A DNA stretch of 60,382 nucleotides. It comes from Shewanella benthica (GTDB lineage: Bacteria; Pseudomonadota; Gammaproteobacteria; Enterobacterales; Shewanellaceae). The position numbers were made by a program, and so were the translations under genes. Below, piece by piece: positions 43,659-52,700 of the stretch; within the stretch, counting starts at the first letter, position 1, and each line of letters opens with the position of its first letter. The stretch spans positions 1 through 60,382 of the forward strand of contig JAKVHY010000036.1 of NCBI GenBank assembly GCA_023284085.1, read 5' to 3'. The notes under the pieces were generated by a model. The model did not search any database. It was given only the letters and a program-made list of their open reading frames with translations, and had not been told where the DNA came from.

Positions 43659-45883
43659 TAGTTAACAATGGCACCAAGCTCTCTGGACTCAAAGTACTCT
43701 CTCACCAACTCCCTCACCTCTTGACCACTGCTCAGCGTCAAAGCCATCTCGAGTAACTCGCTCAGGTCGGAATGAGACACACGGCGCAACAGATAGTTAA
43801 TCCGAGCCAGACTGCCCTGATTCATACTCAGCTGATCATAACCCATAGCTACTAGCAGTATGACTCCGATAGGCTCACCCGCCAGTTCACCGCAGACACT
43901 CACTTGAAGATGGTACTGCCAACAATCGAATCTGGCCCGCTTCAGGGCCCTGAGGATCCCCGGGTGATAGCAATCATAGAGAGTGCTCACCCTAGGGTTA
44001 TTTCTATCTACAGCCAACATATATTGAGTCAGGTCATTAGAGCCAACTGAGACAAAGTCTACCCGTTTAGCCACTTCAGCCAGCTGATACAACAAGGCAG
44101 GTACTTCAATCATGATGCCAATTTTTGGTCTGACAATATCTTTGCCCAGATCACTTTTCAACTCAAAGTACGCCTGTTCCAGGTAGGCGATAGCCTGGTC
44201 TATCTCATTTAAATTACTGACCATGGGCAAGAGAATATGTAACTGGTCACTATCGGCTCCCGCTTGAATCATGGCTCTGAGTTGTACTAAGAAAAGCTCG
44301 GGATGATCCAAAGATAATCTTATTCCGCGCCAGCCCAAGAATGGATTTTCCTCGTTGATAGGAAAATAGGCTAACGGCTTATCTCCACCAACATCGAGTG
44401 TTCTCATCACGACAGGCTTACCCCGGGCGATTTCAAGCACCTGACGATATACTTCCACCTGCTCGGATTCACTGGGGAACCTTTGATGTAACATAAACGG
44501 AATTTCGGTTCTATATAAACCGACGCCGTCGGATCCTTCTGCAATCTCAGACTCTAGACTGCTCAATAGACCCGCGTTTAGATAGAGATGTATTCGTTTG
44601 CCATCTAGGGTTTCTGCTGGCAGGTTTAATTCTTGTGCATATCTGTTCTGTAAAGCTTTTTCAGCCGAGATCAGATTTCTGTATTCGGCGATAAGAGCCG
44701 GAACTGGTGAAACCAGTAGTTGTCCCCGATTTGCATTGATGATCAATAACTTCTTATCGATACCTGCGGTGAGTACCCCTTCTACGCCTATGATGGCAGG
44801 GACCCCTAATGCACGAGCTAAAATCGCGGCATGAGAATTAACCCCGCCCTGCTCTGTCACTATGCCGACCAACTTGTGACGCGGAAACTCGGCTAACATG
44901 GTCGCATCGGCTTCTTTAGTGACTAAGATCACCGGCACATCGGGTTCGAAACCCATTCTTTCAGGCTCTATAAGCAGACGTAATACCCGCAGACCCAGAT
45001 CACGAATATCTCCGGCTCGCTCCTTAAGGTAGAGATCTTTCATCTGGGTAAACTCTTTTATATAACGCAAAGAGACCCGACTCACAGCCGAAACGGCACT
45101 CCAACCCTCGCCTACCTCCTTGATATATTCGCCACCGAGACTGGCGTTATCGAGCAGTGACTGCAAAGCCGAAAATATAGAGACTACTTCATGATCTTCT
45201 TCTTGCTCGAAGCGCTGAGACAAGGATGAAAGCGTGTCTTTACACGCCTCGATAGCAATGTTCAAACGAACCACTTCAGCCTTGCGGTCGGTCACTTTTA
45301 CGTCAGGCTGTGCTAATTCTATCTGGCCGCCTATGACCAAAGCATGTGCTATCGCAATGCCGTTTGCCGCAGAAGTTCCAGTAAAGAACAATAGATCAGG
45401 TGCTTCGGCTTTCTTTCGCAGGTTTCTTATCGCCATAGCGAGCTGAGCCGCTAATGTCATTAAGAAAGCTTCTTCTCCCTCACTGAACTGACGGGTATCG
45501 GCTTGCTGAACCACCAAGACACCTAAAATTCTTTTCTGATAGATGATAGGGGCTGCAAGAAATGCCCGAAAGCTTGCCTCCTCGGCTTCTTCAAACAGCT
45601 TAAATCTAGGATGCTGCTGTGCATCGGCCAGGTTAATCGGCTCTTCTCGCTCGGCAACCAGGCCCACCAAACCTTCTGAGAGTGACATCTTTACTTTGCC
45701 TACGGCGCTGTGCAATAAGCCATCTGTTGCAGAGAGTACCAATTGCTCACCCTCTAACAGATATATAGAACAACACTGAGTTGTCATCGCGGTTTTAGTA
45801 CGAGAAACGAGCATATCTAAAGCTGAGTGGAGATCTTGCGCCGCTGCCACAGCTTGTGTGATATCTCTTAGCATCTTAAGCAC
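43658..45883 (-). CDS. ptsP: Phosphoenolpyruvate-protein phosphotransferase PtsP (EI-Ntr)
   Basis: PtsP starts the nitrogen-related PTS chain, passing phosphate from PEP to NPr and EIIA-Ntr. The 741-residue protein has an N-terminal GAF domain (about 1-165; CSIYLLEGEQLVL, VGLVAEREEPINLADAQQHPRFKL), the His domain (GGVNSHAAILARALGVPAI) and the PEP-utilising barrel (GLYRTEIPFM, RTLDVGGDKPLAYFP, GSNDLTQYMLAVDRNN, CGELAGEP). The start codon is GTG, with GGAG seven bases upstream, and MLKMLRDIT matches family starts. It lies downstream of rppH, as in E. coli. Confidence 0.96.
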   Translation of the reverse strand: MLKMLRDITQAVAAAQDLHSALDMLVSRTKTAMTTQCCSIYLLEGEQLVLSATDGLLHSAVGKVKMSLSEGLVGLVAEREEPINLADAQQHPRFKLFEEAEEASFRAFLAAPIIYQKRILGVLVVQQADTRQFSEGEEAFLMTLAAQLAMAIRNLRKKAEAPDLLFFTGTSAANGIAIAHALVIGGQIELAQPDVKVTDRKAEVVRLNIAIEACKDTLSSLSQRFEQEEDHEVVSIFSALQSLLDNASLGGEYIKEVGEGWSAVSAVSRVSLRYIKEFTQMKDLYLKERAGDIRDLGLRVLRLLIEPERMGFEPDVPVILVTKEADATMLAEFPRHKLVGIVTEQGGVNSHAAILARALGVPAIIGVEGVLTAGIDKKLLIINANRGQLLVSPVPALIAEYRNLISAEKALQNRYAQELNLPAETLDGKRIHLYLNAGLLSSLESEIAEGSDGVGLYRTEIPFMLHQRFPSESEQVEVYRQVLEIARGKPVVMRTLDVGGDKPLAYFPINEENPFLGWRGIRLSLDHPELFLVQLRAMIQAGADSDQLHILLPMVSNLNEIDQAIAYLEQAYFELKSDLGKDIVRPKIGIMIEVPALLYQLAEVAKRVDFVSVGSNDLTQYMLAVDRNNPRVSTLYDCYHPGILRALKRARFDCWQYHLQVSVCGELAGEPIGVILLVAMGYDQLSMNQGSLARINYLLRRVSHSDLSELLEMALTLSSGQEVRELVREYFESRELGAIVN

Positions 45884-45941
45884 TTAGTCACTCCCTATTA
45901 CACCACTCAATTATTTTCTGGCCTGGTTCTGTACACAAACG

Positions 45942-46478
45942 TTAACGCCGTCTGCTTCTTCTTTTATTGCTGTGATTATTACTGTAATGAGATTCTCGCG
46001 ATTGAAATGGCAGTGCCGTCGGCGCAAATTCCTTCATCGCTTTTCTATACACATCCCGCTTAAAGGACACGACTTGCCTAACCGGGTACCAGTAACTGAC
46101 CCAACGCCAATCATCGAACTCGGGGTGACCACAAGCATTGAGATTGATTGCACTCTCACTACTTTTCAACTGGAGTAGGAACCACTTTTGTTTCTGCCCG
46201 ATACAAACAGGTTTACTATCTTGCCGAATCAAACGTTTAGGTAATCTGTAACGCAACCAAGAGCGAGTCGACGTTAAAATCTGAACATGTTCAGGCTTTA
46301 ACCCCACTTCTTCATAGAGCTCTCTATACATCGCCTCTTCAGGAGTTTCACCTTCATCAACTCCCCCTTGAGGAAATTGCCAGGAATGTTGGCCAAACCT
46401 TCTGGCCCACATTACCTGCCCAAAGCGATTACAGATAATGATGCCCACATTTGCGCGAAAGCCGTCACTATCAATCAC
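45942..46478 (-). CDS. rppH: RNA 5'-pyrophosphohydrolase
   Basis: RppH trims the 5' triphosphate of mRNAs and so triggers RNase E decay. The 178-residue product has FRANVGIIICNRFGQVMWARR, HSWQFPQGGVDEGE and the complete Nudix box GGVDEGETPEEAMYRELYEE (GX5EX7REUXEE). The C-terminal tail is basic (NKRRSRRR). It is first in the rppH-ptsP run. Confidence 0.97.
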   Translation of the reverse strand: MIDSDGFRANVGIIICNRFGQVMWARRFGQHSWQFPQGGVDEGETPEEAMYRELYEEVGLKPEHVQILTSTRSWLRYRLPKRLIRQDSKPVCIGQKQKWFLLQLKSSESAINLNACGHPEFDDWRWVSYWYPVRQVVSFKRDVYRKAMKEFAPTALPFQSRESHYSNNHSNKRRSRRR

Positions 46479-47179
46479 ATGGACTCCGTATTTAACAATT
46501 TCAATGCCACGATTGTTTCACAAAGCCGAGGCTGCGGCAAATGACATGTAGCAGATTAACTTTGGATAAAAAAGCCAAATGACCACTTTTATCAACAGAA
46601 ACCGATAACCAATCCCAATGATATCCACAAAATCTGTGGATATCTCTGTTCTTAACTTATATATATGCCTTAAACAGTCAAAAACAAAGCAGGTTGTAAC
46701 GTGTATTACCATTTAACCAACAGACAATCTAATGATAAATATCAATTACTTACAAAACAAAACGACTAACCAATTCTATATCAGACTCATGAGTGACCAT
46801 TTTTTAACCATAGTGGGTTTTTGAATAACTCATAGGAACATTTTATTTGTTTATTCACAGGCCATGGTAAAAGTCGGCTCATTATGGAGAAAAATAGCTG
46901 CATTTATTGTTTAGCAAGCGGTATTTTCCAACTTGGACGACTCAAAAAATTAGTTATCCAATGAATCTGTGGATAACTATGTTGGAAAAGTAGGGGCAAG
47001 AATAATGTAATCTTCAAATTGATTATCTACGTCGGTAAATATGGACAAATATATCAATTTTTTTAGTGACTTAAGTAAAGGTGGTGAACCATAGTTATTA
47101 ACAAACCCCAATCGGTACATTTAATGACCAAAATTCAATGGAACTGGTATTATCTAATATCTTAGGTAAAATCCTTCAA
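46479..47179. other. AT-rich divergent gap rppH / mutH with DnaA-box-like palindromes
   Basis: About 700 bases without a gene. Two palindromic sites carry DnaA-box-like 9-mers. At 46620-46644 GATATCCACA and TGTGGATATC form a perfect 10-bp inverted repeat. At 46952-46978 AGTTATCCA and TGGATAACT flank a perfect box TGTGGATAA (46968-46976, the complement of TTATCCACA). Promoters for rppH and mutH should also lie here. Whether DnaA binds is not known. Confidence 0.5.
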
Positions 47180-47854
47180 ATGAAAACAACGCCTCCCTCC
47201 CCCCAAACAATAGAAGAACTGATGCAACGAGCCAACAGCATGGCTGGCCTGACTCTAGGTCAAGTTGCCGATTCTCACGGATTCACGACTCCAGCCGATC
47301 TTAAAAGAGATAAGGGCTGGGTGGGTCAGTTGATCGAATATGAACTCGGGGCACTTGCTGGTTCAAGACCGGAGCAGGATTTTCTACATCTAGGTGTAGA
47401 GTTAAAGACGATCCCAATCGATGACAAGGGTAAACCGATCGAGACCACTTATGTGACTGTTGCCCCCTTAGTCGGTATACAAGGCCTAACTTGGGAAAAA
47501 AGTATTGTCTATCATAAGTTGCAGACCGTGCTCTGGGTTCCGGTACAAGGAAACCGAAACATTCCGGTGGCCCAAAGACAGATAGGTACTCCCATTTTAT
47601 GGTCTCCAACACCAGATGAACTCGCGCTGCTGAAGCAAGATTGGGAAGAGATAATGGAATTCATTGCCATGGGGCAGGTACAAGAGCTCACCGCCAGGCA
47701 TGGTGAAGTGCTACAACTTAGGCCGAAGGGCGCAAATAGTCGCTCAGTAACCCAGAGTATCGGTAAAGACGGATCAAAGAGATTGACCAACCCTAGAGGC
47801 TTTTATCTTAAAATCCCCTTTACACAATCGATACTTAAGCGTTTTTTTAACTAA
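47180..47854 (+). CDS. mutH: DNA mismatch repair endonuclease MutH
   Basis: MutH nicks the unmethylated strand at hemimethylated GATC sites after MutS/MutL activation. The 224-residue product carries KRDKGWVGQLIEYELGA, the catalytic PEQDFLHLGVELKTIPID (Asp, Glu, Lys triad), VLWVPVQG and the C-terminal NPRGFYLKIPFT. The ATG at 47180 matches family starts; an in-frame ATG 42 bases upstream has no better ribosome site. Presence of MutH implies Dam methylation in this organism. Confidence 0.95.
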   Translation: MKTTPPSPQTIEELMQRANSMAGLTLGQVADSHGFTTPADLKRDKGWVGQLIEYELGALAGSRPEQDFLHLGVELKTIPIDDKGKPIETTYVTVAPLVGIQGLTWEKSIVYHKLQTVLWVPVQGNRNIPVAQRQIGTPILWSPTPDELALLKQDWEEIMEFIAMGQVQELTARHGEVLQLRPKGANSRSVTQSIGKDGSKRLTNPRGFYLKIPFTQSILKRFFN

Positions 47855-47976
47855 ATATTAACCGATATCATCTTCATTTGACCCAGATCACAAATACTAG
47901 TGGAAATCATAGGGTCATTTTCTATAGACTAGCGCATCCTGAACCAATAGACCTACGTTAGGAAAACTTAGATACC

Positions 47977-49056
47977 GTGAGAGCACGTATACAAGCAAAA
48001 AAACTTATTTTTGCGATTTCCGCCTGGGGAATAGCCATGGCGGCGTTTGTGTTTTTCAGGTATGCCCAAGCTCCAGGCCTTCCTCAATGGGCGGTAGGAA
48101 CTGCAGATCTCGCCACACTCGCTATTTATATGGGGATCATATTCGGTAGCCTACATTGGATGTCGAACCTGATTGCCGATTTCAGTGCAATTAACAGACT
48201 GCCCTACATCTTCTCTGTTATTTTTAAGGGCCTGTTTCTACTGCTTGGTGCCACGACGCTCGCTTATATGACCCAGTTTTTGAATATGTGGGCCATAGAA
48301 AACCATATGTCGACATTGAGGCAGATGTTGACTGCGCATATTCTTTACAGCCCCTCGTTCCAGGCTTTGATCGTCTACCTAGTGGTCGTAAGAGTCAGTT
48401 TAGCCTTTATCGAACAGATGGCACTCCTAGTCGGCCCCAGAGTATTGCTCAATATTGGTCTGGGTAAATACCATAAACCCAGATATGAACAGAGATTATT
48501 TCTTTATTTAGACATGGTTGCCTCAACGACTCATGCCGAGTCTTTAGGCGACTATCGCTTTAGTCGCTTGATCCAAGACAGCTTTAGCCTACTTTCTGAC
48601 ACCGTCGTCAACAACGAAGCCGAGATTTATCGATATATGGGCGATGCAGTCCTGATCCATTGGCCCTTAGAATACGGAGTTCAGAAAGACCGCAGCTTCA
48701 ATATCTACTATGAATTCAGTCAGCAGCTCAAATGGCAACGGCAATATTTTGAAGAGCAGTACGGATTCGTGCCTAAATTTAAGTGTGCGGCTCATTGTGG
48801 TCAGGTTGTGGCTGCAGTCGTTGGTGTGCAGAAGCAAGAAATTAGCTTCTTCAGTGACGTGTTAAATACGCTGGCCAGACTACAAGATCAATGTAATCCT
48901 TTAGGGCAAAGAATGTTGATATCGGGCTCTCTCGCGTCCCGAGTCGATATGGATTCCAGCCAATATGAGATTACCAGCTTAGGACCGATCAAGCTTAAGG
49001 GTAAGCAGCACTCTACAGAGGTCTTCAGTGTCGTACCTAAATCCGATCAAGCTTAA
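47977..49056 (+). CDS. Membrane-bound class III nucleotide (adenylate/guanylate) cyclase
   Basis: The 359-residue protein has four membrane helices (about 8-28, 44-64, 76-100 and 128-150) and a C-terminal class III cyclase domain (172-355). Visible active-site features: LDMVAST with metal-binding Asp179, YMGDAVLIHW with Asp223, and DVLNTLARLQD with Asn297 and Arg301. The product, cAMP or cGMP, cannot be settled. The start is GTG at 47977 with a distant AGGA. The 3' end, including the stop, is duplicated just downstream (see 48994-49163). Confidence 0.85.
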   Translation: MRARIQAKKLIFAISAWGIAMAAFVFFRYAQAPGLPQWAVGTADLATLAIYMGIIFGSLHWMSNLIADFSAINRLPYIFSVIFKGLFLLLGATTLAYMTQFLNMWAIENHMSTLRQMLTAHILYSPSFQALIVYLVVVRVSLAFIEQMALLVGPRVLLNIGLGKYHKPRYEQRLFLYLDMVASTTHAESLGDYRFSRLIQDSFSLLSDTVVNNEAEIYRYMGDAVLIHWPLEYGVQKDRSFNIYYEFSQQLKWQRQYFEEQYGFVPKFKCAAHCGQVVAAVVGVQKQEISFFSDVLNTLARLQDQCNPLGQRMLISGSLASRVDMDSSQYEITSLGPIKLKGKQHSTEVFSVVPKSDQA

Positions 49057-49163
49057 TGATAAACAGCTTAGGTTAGATCAATATCCAGAACTCAAGGGTA
49101 AGCAACACTCGACAGAGGTCTTCAGTGTCGTGCCTAAACCGGATCACGCTTAAAGATAAACAA
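48994..49163 (+). repeat. Tandem duplication of the cyclase gene 3' end
   Basis: Bases 48994-49066, encoding the last residues and stop of the cyclase, recur at 49091-49163 with about 87% identity by eye (offset 97 bp). The copy would still read LKGKQHSTEVFSVVPKPDHA and a stop, but is out of the gene, after its stop codon. It is a partial duplication that has started to diverge. Confidence 0.85.
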
Positions 49164-49204
49164 GACTAGCGCCATCAAGCAATCCAGCCAGATGGCGATA
49201 TAGA

Positions 49205-50116
49205 TTAGTTATCTTTCTGTTCCAATATATTTTGAATCGCTAAGCCTAAGGTTCTAAAGGTTAATATTCGACTCGATGTCTGACGCCACACCAGACCAAT
49301 CTCTCTGTATGGAGCTTCACCCGGAGGCTGCATCACTCTCAATTCAGTATCATTTAAGATCCCGGCATCGATAGCCATCTGAGGCAGAAAAGTCGTTCCA
49401 AGCTTACTGTTTACCATCTGCACTAAGGTATGCAGACTCGTTGCGGCGAACGGATTGACCTTAGCGCTATTAGCAAGCTCACAGGCGCTCACGGCATGAC
49501 CGGTAATACAGTGCTCAGCCTGTAACAGGAAGATACTTTGATCGGGCAGAGATTCATAATCCAGGGGTTCGTGTATGACATCCGTCAGCTCCTCATGAAC
49601 AACAAGCTTAAACGGGTCTATCCCCACCTTCATACTATGAAAACCACTGGTATCCACAGGTAGAGCCAGCAGTAACAGGTCTAACTCGCCCTTTCCTAAG
49701 GCATCCAACAAACGCTCAGTGGTATCCTCTTTCAAGAATAACGTTAAATCAGCATAGGTACTCTGACAATGCTTAACCACCTTACTCAACAAGAAGGGTG
49801 CTATGGTTGGAATACAACCGAGTCGGATATCTCCGGTCATAGGCTCGCCCTGATGTTTCACAAGTTCGACTAGATCGTCCACATCGGTCAGTAATTTCCT
49901 CGAACGCTGTACGACTTCCTCTCCAATGGCTGTGAAGATAAATGACTTATGATCGCGCTCAATCAACTGATGACCGAGTTGCTCCTCTAAATTTTGAATA
50001 CCACTCGAAAGCGTTGATTGGCTGACATGACACACCTTAGCAGCTCTATTAAAATTCTGTTCTTGATGCAAATTAACCAAATAGAAAAGGTTTTTCAAAC
50101 TGGGTAAATGTTTCAT
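49205..50116 (-). CDS. oxyR: Hydrogen-peroxide-inducible activator OxyR
   Basis: OxyR is a LysR-type regulator that activates peroxide defence when a disulfide forms. The 303-residue product has the helix-turn-helix at the start (NFNRAAKVCHVSQSTLSSGIQNLEEQLGHQL) and the two redox cysteines in EHCITGHAVSACE, nine positions apart as Cys199/Cys208 of E. coli, followed by AATSLHTLVQMV. The ATG at 50116 is preferred over a TTG seven codons upstream. Confidence 0.93.
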   Translation of the reverse strand: MKHLPSLKNLFYLVNLHQEQNFNRAAKVCHVSQSTLSSGIQNLEEQLGHQLIERDHKSFIFTAIGEEVVQRSRKLLTDVDDLVELVKHQGEPMTGDIRLGCIPTIAPFLLSKVVKHCQSTYADLTLFLKEDTTERLLDALGKGELDLLLLALPVDTSGFHSMKVGIDPFKLVVHEELTDVIHEPLDYESLPDQSIFLLQAEHCITGHAVSACELANSAKVNPFAATSLHTLVQMVNSKLGTTFLPQMAIDAGILNDTELRVMQPPGEAPYREIGLVWRQTSSRILTFRTLGLAIQNILEQKDN

Positions 50117-50299
50117 AAAATCGATTACCAACAACAATGTTTATCCAAAAAATCAATTTAACTTTACCACATAGGCCAAGTAAAGCGACTAAGTCTTACC
50201 TCCAATATGTGAACAGAATCGACTTAAACCATTAAAAAGTGGCCAATATGTGATGCCATCCTATACTCATGACAGATAATTTTTGGGAGCACTCAAGGA

Positions 50300-52060
50300 A
50301 TGAGATTAGTGTTAGCCTGTATACTCATGCTACTGGCTGTTGCAACAGCTAAGGCTTACGCACATATACATCTTTCAGAGAAAAACAGGGTGATGCCTGT
50401 CTCTATGCTGTTCGAAGCCTCGACTCCCCAGCAATTATTAGAAATTCAAGCCTCAATACCCGATGAGATCATGGCTCAACTAACAGATAAAAATATTTTA
50501 CCTAGATTACTGATATTGACCAATGAGACAGATTCAGCGAGACAGTGGACCTTAACCAGACCGGCTGATGCAACCGATAATCTGCAGCCGAGTCTAATTC
50601 GTTTTGATGACTCAAAATTTACTCTCCAGCCATCTCAAACACTTAACTGGCCGACTAAGATATTATTACAGTCAGTAACCATACCGCCCTATCAGCGAGT
50701 TGAAATATTACTAGACCCTCAAGTTTTACCGACTCAGCTCTGGTCTAATACCTGGTTAACACACAGCTTGGCTGTATACGCTCAATATGCATGCTTAATA
50801 CTAGGAGGCATATTTGCCACCTTTTTGCTGCAAGTGGTCTTAGCTTTGCTTAATAACCGCGTTAAGCTCCTGCTGCTTACCTTTCAATTCACTGTCACCG
50901 CATCCCTCGTCTATGAACTTGGTTTAGTTGAAATCTTGCTTCCACCTATCTCAGGTAACTCAGGTAACTTCATTGGCTTAATCTTGCCGATCTTGTCTGT
51001 GTTTCTATTCATTGAAATGAGGCGAAAGCAGGAGCAAGAGATGAATTACCTATTGCACTATATCAATGTCACCCTGTATGGCACTGTGGTAGCCGCCTTA
51101 GTATTGACCGCAATACACACTCAAGTTTCACTGCCTGCTTTAGAATCTATTTTACCAAGCTATCTGATTATCAGCCTATCGAGCTTAATGATCCTGTGTG
51201 GCTATACGCTTTTTAGGCTGCCTAATGTTCATCATCTCTGTGATTTTGGCATCATAGTATTCATGGTACTGTTTTGTGCCATCTTAACTGACATGGTCAC
51301 TATCTTAGATAAAATGCTCCTCTATCTGCCAGTGCTAGGAGTCAACCTCTTATGTTTTATATCGGCTCAAATAGGCGATACTAAAAACAGTAGCAACAGC
51401 CAGCCCCTCGCTAACAAACTAACCGACATACAGGAAATGACTTTACAGAGGAGGTTCGAGGAGCTAGAGATGAGCCACCGACTACTACAAGAAAAGAATG
51501 CTATCGACTTCCTAACAGGATTAAAGAACAGACAATTTTTCGATGAAAGATACCATCAGGAACTATCCAGAAGTGCCCGGGAAAATACCCCCTTCAGCCT
51601 CATTCTTATCGATCTGGATCATTTCAAATGTGTGAATGATCAGTATGGCCATCAAATCGGAGATGAAGTATTGAAACTAGTGGCTAAACGCTTCTATTAC
51701 GCACTGAACCGCCCGGCCGATGCCATCTGTCGATATGGTGGTGAAGAGTTCGTCATCTTATTGCCTAATACCCATATACAGGGAGCGGCACACGTTGCCC
51801 ATCAGCTCCGCAAGGCCATAAGCAGCAAGCCAATTCTAACGTCCAGGGGTAATATAGGTGTCACCATAAGCCAAGGGGTAGCCTGCGTTTCTCACCAGGC
51901 AGGTTTTGAAGAGATTAAGCTATTGAGCTTAGCGGATGAAGCCCTGTATCGAGCTAAAAACTTAGGCCGTGATAGATTTGAACTCGCAACATTGAAGCCC
52001 TGCATAGTTAAAGAGCAAGCCAATACACTCAATAACTCATCAAGTGCTTTCTATAATTAA
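50300..52060 (+). CDS. Membrane diguanylate cyclase (7TM-GGDEF)
   Basis: The 586-residue protein has a signal-like N-terminus (to about residue 21), a periplasmic sensor part (about 22-155) similar in layout to 7TMR-DISM receptors, about seven membrane helices (160-355), a short coiled coil (370-400) and a GGDEF domain. The active site is intact, GGEEF at 480-484, with DLDHFK at 438-443. An RxxD inhibition site (RPAD, 471-474) lies exactly five residues before it. So c-di-GMP synthesis with product inhibition is predicted; the ligand sensed is unknown. Confidence 0.92.
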   Translation: MRLVLACILMLLAVATAKAYAHIHLSEKNRVMPVSMLFEASTPQQLLEIQASIPDEIMAQLTDKNILPRLLILTNETDSARQWTLTRPADATDNLQPSLIRFDDSKFTLQPSQTLNWPTKILLQSVTIPPYQRVEILLDPQVLPTQLWSNTWLTHSLAVYAQYACLILGGIFATFLLQVVLALLNNRVKLLLLTFQFTVTASLVYELGLVEILLPPISGNSGNFIGLILPILSVFLFIEMRRKQEQEMNYLLHYINVTLYGTVVAALVLTAIHTQVSLPALESILPSYLIISLSSLMILCGYTLFRLPNVHHLCDFGIIVFMVLFCAILTDMVTILDKMLLYLPVLGVNLLCFISAQIGDTKNSSNSQPLANKLTDIQEMTLQRRFEELEMSHRLLQEKNAIDFLTGLKNRQFFDERYHQELSRSARENTPFSLILIDLDHFKCVNDQYGHQIGDEVLKLVAKRFYYALNRPADAICRYGGEEFVILLPNTHIQGAAHVAHQLRKAISSKPILTSRGNIGVTISQGVACVSHQAGFEEIKLLSLADEALYRAKNLGRDRFELATLKPCIVKEQANTLNNSSSAFYN

Positions 52061-52074
52061 AACTGAACAAAGAA

Positions 52075-52118
52075 AAAGCCCCGATGACCCAGTCTGTATC
52101 TTGGGTCATCGGGGCTTT
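52075..52118. terminator. Strong bidirectional terminator
   Basis: AAAGCCCCGATGACCCA (52075-52091) pairs perfectly over 17 bases with 52102-52118, followed by T-rich sequence. It lies between the convergent diguanylate cyclase and hptA genes. Confidence 0.9.
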
Positions 52119-52161
52119 CTTTACCCATACTTTAGCAAGGGTAGGAATGCTTATTTAATGA

Positions 52162-52527
52162 TTAAGCTTTAGACTCTAAGTATTGCTTAAGCTCGGCTAA
52201 GTCTTGGCTAGCATGATCGACGATGGCTTGTAACCAGACATCATGTTCAGTAGCCCAGGCAGCCTCTTCACCGTGCTGGAGTAACTGAGCAAATTGCTGT
52301 ATTCGTTTTAGACCGACAGAACCCGCCGCTCCTTTAAATTTATGAGCTTCAGAGCATAATGTATCTTTATCTTGCGCTTCTTTGGCATTAACCAGATTGC
52401 CTACATATTCTGGCATGAGTTGCTCAAATAACACGACACTTTTCAACAAGGTACCAGCACCTATAGCGCTACAGTATTGTTCTAGTGTATTAAGATCCAA
52501 AATTGATTCTATTTCAGCTGTTGCCAT
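52162..52527 (-). CDS. hptA: Histidine phosphotransfer protein HptA (ArcA pathway)
   Basis: The 121-residue protein is a free-standing HPt domain: the phospho-accepting His is in EAHKFKGAAGSVGLKRIQ. In Shewanella such an HptA passes phosphate to ArcA, because the sensor there lacks its own HPt domain (established for S. oneidensis). The place beside yhcC and gltBD is where enterics carry arcB, so this looks like the surviving HPt piece of arcB. GAGGTG precedes the ATG. Confidence 0.9.
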   Translation of the reverse strand: MATAEIESILDLNTLEQYCSAIGAGTLLKSVVLFEQLMPEYVGNLVNAKEAQDKDTLCSEAHKFKGAAGSVGLKRIQQFAQLLQHGEEAAWATEHDVWLQAIVDHASQDLAELKQYLESKA

Positions 52528-52700
52528 CTTCAGGCACCTCTCAAAAATTTTGACTATATTAAAGACGATTTACCACATAATACCCGCTATAATTGCTGGT
52601 GCAACTAATTGAGTGATATGTCAGTAAAAACCGATACCTTTTAACGATTCATTAACCATTTGTTAATTGAATCTGTTATTTAACTGCAATATCTTAGATT

